Translations under genes and position numbers: made by a program
Part shown: one piece after another, positions 59,601-64,000 of the stretch
How positions within the stretch are numbered: the stretch's first letter is position 1
How the letters are laid out: each line of letters starts with the position of its first letter
The notes under the pieces: model-generated
The model's input: only the letters and a program-made list of their open reading frames with translations
Told to the model about the DNA's origin: nothing
Databases searched by the model: none
From: Glandiceps talaboti
Lineage: Eukaryota > Hemichordata > Enteropneusta > Spengelidae
DNA: 64,000 bases
Reading direction: 5' to 3'
NCBI RefSeq assembly: GCF_964340395.1
Contig: NC_135562.1
Location: 12,147,543-12,211,542 of the forward strand

Positions 59601-62600
59601 GTGGATATAGCTATCCCAGGATTATCAGCAAAGTTTTATCCATATATAATTTTTATCGACAATCCACTCTTGAATGTTACAATTTTCTTATTTTTCAGAA
59701 AAAGCGATGTTTTCTGCCGGAAATGTTTACTGGCAATAAACCTTAACGGTGTTTAATTTTAATTTCGAAATAATCACACTTAAAACACATTATAGTAAAT
59801 TTAAAAATGAAGTTAAAATGAGTGATTCCTTAAGTATAAAATTAGTGTGGTTTTCTTCAAGAGACAATGGTAGAACTGCCGCTAAAATATAGGACTGGCT
59901 TAATTTACCAATTTTACGCCCATAAGTTGTTCAGAGACGGCGTCTGGTCAAGTTGGCTATGAGTGAATGGGTAATATTGCTGAATTGACATAAACATGAG
60001 AATATTGTCAACTCATAGTAAATGTATGATGTCTATCAACCACCAGAGTCTCATAAGAGAGAAAAAAGTATACTGAAATGGCGTCTTAAGTGGACTTTGG
60101 TCTTATACTTTTGCTAATGGCGAGGTTCTGGTGTTACTGTAAGACCGTACATTGTACAATAGCGTCATAAAACGTATGAGAAGCCTTCAGTTACTCTAAT
60201 CGTACATGCCTTAAAACACTAACCTTAGGAATCAACGTCTCTAGCCACTCCTTCGTAGATGTTTTTTCTGGCGTCTGTGTGTCATGTACTCATATTTGCT
60301 GCACATTTTCCTATCAACATCTTCTTCAACAAAAGACAAGTCGACCTTACATGACCTCTGGCTCACGTGAATGTCCAAACTGTGGTCATAAATACATAAA
60401 TGTGTAACTACCCAACAATGTCAAACGGATTGGTGGTGAACGGATTGAAAAGAAATGAATAACACACAAGAAAACCCAAAATAACATCAAAGGACACGAA
60501 AACCCTTTCTCGATTGAACAAAATATCAACAGTCCGAACATAGAAGCAAAAAATGTAAATTATCGAAACTTTAGTCCTTCCAGCCTAGTGTGACGTCATC
60601 TAGTAATCTAACTTACAACACTAACTAATAACCTGGACGTCAACTTGACTTGGTATAATGTGGTCCTGTACACAACATTAATTAAAATACTATTGGCATT
60701 CAGGTTGCTAACGGCAAAGTACATACCCAACAAAACTGTGCCTTTAAGAAGACTTGTTTATTCCATTTTATTTAATTTTTTTTGGTAACTAAACCGTTTC
60801 TTGTTCTTGGAAATAGTATGCTAAAGTTGGTCCAGTGACTGTAAAGTTATTGGTAGAAGTGGAAATAACCGTTTTTTGAGGAATCATATTCAGGGTCTGA
60901 AATTCTCGAGAGGGTGTGTGTGTGGGGGGGGGGGGTGGGGGTGGGTGGCAGCACCCTCTCCCATACCCTCCCAGTGATGACAAGATAGTTCTATTAAAGA
61001 CAGTGGTTACTGCAGTATTTGTTACTACTCTCATTTCATGGGGATCATTAGGGACCGGTCAGTTTCTTCGGCCTGGGGGGGGGGTGGATTGGTAGGGGGG
61101 GGTTACCCTGTTTTTGAAATTGGCAGTAGGGGGGGTCATGCTGTTTTGAAAATTGTGGATAGGGGGGTCATTGTATTTTAGATTGTGATGGAAGAAAAAA
61201 AGCCTTTCTACAATGGCATATAGCCTTGTCTGAAATGTGGTACATGTCAATATTTGTTCTTGTCCCTGTTTCTTACATGAATTCTTTAACATTACTTATT
61301 AGTTCAAACCTAACTATACATATCCATATACATGTACCGGTATTACCTACCTACCACACTAGCTACAGAACATGTCATGTAAATGCTTGGCTGTTTCACA
61401 ATCAATGCTTCGCTTATATTGCAGTTTGGGGCAAAAGTGAACTTGAAGGTTTCGTAATGGTAATTTTCATAGATAGTTTATAAATGAAGTTAATCTAAAT
61501 TGTTCTACTCGTCATGCTATTGACACTACAAATCACCACATCTCATCAGATTCCAGTTACTATTATACACTAGGTATGACCACCTAAAGTTCTCTAACAT
61601 ACCGGTGACTTTATTATACATGCAATATTAATGCCCCTATATACTAATGTTACGTGTCCATTTTATGTGATATGAGAAACTCATTTAAAAACGTTTTACG
61701 TTAGCTTTTCGAAGCTTGGATATATTACCTCAAAGGTTATGAATAACCTAAACATTGCCTTAGTATCTCAACCAAAAAACTCCAGATCTGCCAGGGGGGA
61801 AACCCCAAGGACTCCCTCACCCCCAGAGGTCACTCATACATTCAACCAACAATCAGATGCACCAACAACCTTTTTTACTGTCATAATGGTATTAAACTTT
61901 TCTTAAATATTTTCACCCTATTCTAATTTGATATGATATTGTCTTTTCAAGATCTGAAACGTTTTTGCCAAGATAGTCTAAAATTGCCTTAAACTCCAAA
62001 TCTCCCCTACCAATGATACTACCATTATAGATGTGCTGACCTTTACTACATGTATATAATGATGCCATTTAAACTTTTTAAGAACATATTTCAACCCTTA
62101 GTGTAAGTTATAAAGAACAGTTTCTGATACTTGCTGTCTTCTAAAGCATGGATTAAGTTATTGCTTGAAAGGGTCTGAATAGCCTAAATATTGGCTTTAA
62201 GAGTAAAAATCCTCCAGGGTTTCTAGAGGGAGACCCCCTCAGACCCCCCACATGAGGTGGACATATCCCAGTCTCAAGCTCTTCCCCTCTTACTGTCAAG
62301 ATGCTATCAAAGTATATTTCAAAAGTATTTCAACCCTATGTAGTTGCTTTTAACATGTTGGTGTTGTCTTGTAAGGCTTGGAAATTATTGTCTGAAAGGG
62401 TCTGAATAGTCTCAAAATTGACTTTTCAGAGTTAAAAACCTCCTGGGCTTCTAGGGGGAGACCCCCTAGGACCCCCATAACAGATGTACATATTCCCTTC
62501 TCAAGCTTTCCTACCTTTCACAGCCAAGATGCTATTAAACTCCTTTTCGAATATATTTACCCTGTGTAGTCAATAATTATAAATATGATAGTGCTAACCT

Positions 62601-64000
62601 GGGATCTTATAAAGTAGATGCAAGACAGTCAAGCAGTCCACACTGAGTCACGATAAAAAATACCTGTCATGCGAATATTATATATGGGGGGGGGGGGGGT
62701 TCATCACGTTTTAGAATTATGTGATAGGGGGGGGGTCAGCCTGTTTTTGGTTTTACAGATAGGGGGGGGGGGGGTCAGTGACTTTTTCTCGGCCTGATTT
62801 AAGAATCCACCCCCCCCCCCCAGGCTGGAGAAACTGGCCGGTCCCTTATTGAAGGAGAAACGGTTTTCAGAATGGATGTGGCTGGCTGGGGAAGGTTAAA
62901 TAATAAATTGTCAAAATCTGTAGTTCTCAGCTTTTCTTTCTTGTGATCTACAAATTATTTAAATTTCCCTTCATCAGTGATAAGGAACCCCATCTCATAT
63001 AAGATTCATACAAATAGTTGCATTTAGAATACAATCTTTAATAAATTTCATCTTTGAAAAAAAGAAAAGTTTTAAAATTAAAAAGATCCAGAACAAATGT
63101 AAACATGGAAGACATTAAAGAAACCCAAAATTATGTAATATTTAGAAGTAATAGTTGACTGGTGGCGCTATTCTAGTATCAAACACATCAAAGACAATAC
63201 AGTGTTCCTTAATACAATCCTGTGTCTCTTCAAAGTCAAATAAATCCTTCAGAAACCCACAGTACACCAGTACTTGCCATTAAAGACATGTGAAAAGCAG
63301 AAATATTGAAAACTTTTCTAAAACTGTGGCAACGGAACATATATTGCATTGACTTTTTTTTTAATAGTTGATCAAAATTTATAGTGTAGTGCTTACTCTG
63401 AACAGCGCCCTCTATAGTTAAAACTACCATCATATGGTCACACATGAACAAACAATTTTTGCCATTTTACAACAAACACTGCTGTATCCTTTGTTTTACA
63501 ATGTACTTCTTCAGTAATCATGTTTTCATTGTTATTAGAGAAATAAAGCCTGGTACAGCTGTACTTTATTCATAGCAAGATTGTCTTGTGTTCTAATACA
63601 AACAAATACACCTGTATTTCAATGGCATTTCAACTTGACTATACCATAACCACAACCAATACTGAAATGATTGTACCTGGTTCTGACTAGTCTAGAAACT
63701 AGCCGTTGGGTTTGAATCTGAAGATCTCTCTCACCCTGTTTAGCTCAATGAGAAATCATAAACCAAAATTTGATGTTTTCAAATGAGTATACACCCCTAA
63801 ATGTTAGAATGATGTAAACAATGTATAAGTATAGTCTCGATATGCAAATATATCATATCTTACGTAACTGCCCACAATAACCACTGACTTATCATTGGTC
63901 AGAATTCTGTGATTGATTAACAAAGACATTATGTTAGTGACTGTATATGGGTGGCTTTGTTTGAATTTGAAATTTCATTTCAGGACCTCATTGAGCTGGA
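56700..64000. repeat. Large duplicated non-coding block, right copy (cut by the window end)
   Basis: Collinear with 27,205-33,795: GGTTCGGTTTACAGCCCTCC at about 56,715, the 56.8-57.8 kb segment, a shortened middle segment (57,840-58,800), then 59,090-61,050 and 62,846-64,000. Relative to the left copy it lacks much of the 28.4-29.7 kb part and gains the 1.8-kb transposon. The final bases GGACCTCATTGAGCT match about 33,778, so the block extends beyond the window. No gene. Confidence 0.8.
61051..62845. mobile_element. Non-autonomous PIF/Harbinger-like transposon (copy 2) with TTA duplication
   Basis: Ends GGGACCGGTCAGTTTCTTCG and, reverse-complemented, GGGACCGGCCAGTTTCTCCA form about 30-bp terminal inverted repeats with a few mismatches, leading into G-runs. 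TTA lies on both sides (61,048-61,050 and 62,846-62,848). The paralogous locus at 32,441-32,456 reads GATCATTATTGAAGGA without the element, so the insertion is exact. A 3-bp TTA duplication and a GGG-start TIR fit PIF/Harbinger. The interior (CTAGGGGGAGACCCCC boxes, AAGATGCTAT words) is the inverse of copy 1 and has no transposase. Confidence 0.82.

Overview
The window is AT-rich eukaryotic DNA from an invertebrate animal. The signs are spliceosomal GT-AG introns, a NACHT/NLR innate-immunity gene with a death-effector domain, a BEL/Pao retrotransposon, a Crypton-type tyrosine recombinase, a non-LTR retrotransposon tail, foldback transposons and very many microsatellites. I cannot place it to phylum: a marine deuterostome (hemichordate, echinoderm or cephalochordate) or a lophotrochozoan would fit. 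I recognise no tRNA, rRNA or CRISPR array.

Layout. 1-1000: 5' end of a BEL/Pao element on the minus strand (gag N-terminus, primer-binding site, LTR). 1077-2654: a decayed Crypton/DUF3504 tyrosine recombinase with an intact catalytic core. 3060-4200: A/T-rich satellite. 5205-5825: 5'-truncated LINE. 5840-6260: CpG-rich, promoter-like patch. 6.87-34 kb: almost entirely non-coding long repeats. These comprise a family of several-kilobase dispersed repeats with internal TTTA/TTTG microsatellites, a 2.04-kb tandem triplication, a TIR-bounded element (17.93-19.45 kb) and a 3.08-kb foldback transposon with a perfect 8-bp target duplication (20,379-23,457). 35.08-39.34 kb: two adjacent minisatellites (77 bp and 35 bp) that share a core, followed by a palindromic element.

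The one convincing intact host gene lies on the minus strand at 49,349-40,346. Five exons join in frame (all introns phase 1) into a predicted 1,676-residue protein: a death-effector domain (DED), a roughly 600-residue Q/S/H/T/Y-rich imperfectly repeated exon with a 20-glutamine run, a short linker, a NACHT ATPase and a degenerate leucine-rich-repeat tail. This DED / prion-like / NACHT arrangement is the best candidate for an undescribed immune or cell-death signalling system. Introns and flanks are loaded with simple repeats, including a 1.15-kb CTGTAY hexamer satellite in intron 4.

Upstream of the gene (49,973-54,656) is a 4.68-kb foldback element. Its long inverted arms are built partly from a 21-bp degenerate tandem repeat and it is flanked by an 8-bp duplication. 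Next comes a 1.9-kb poly-G/C non-autonomous DNA transposon (54,685-56,608). The rest of the window (56.7-64 kb) is a second copy of the 27.2-33.8 kb repeat, interrupted at 61,051-62,845 by a second copy of that transposon with a TTA target duplication. The uninterrupted site is preserved at 32.44 kb. The NLR gene therefore sits between two large duplicated non-coding blocks in a transposon-rich neighbourhood.
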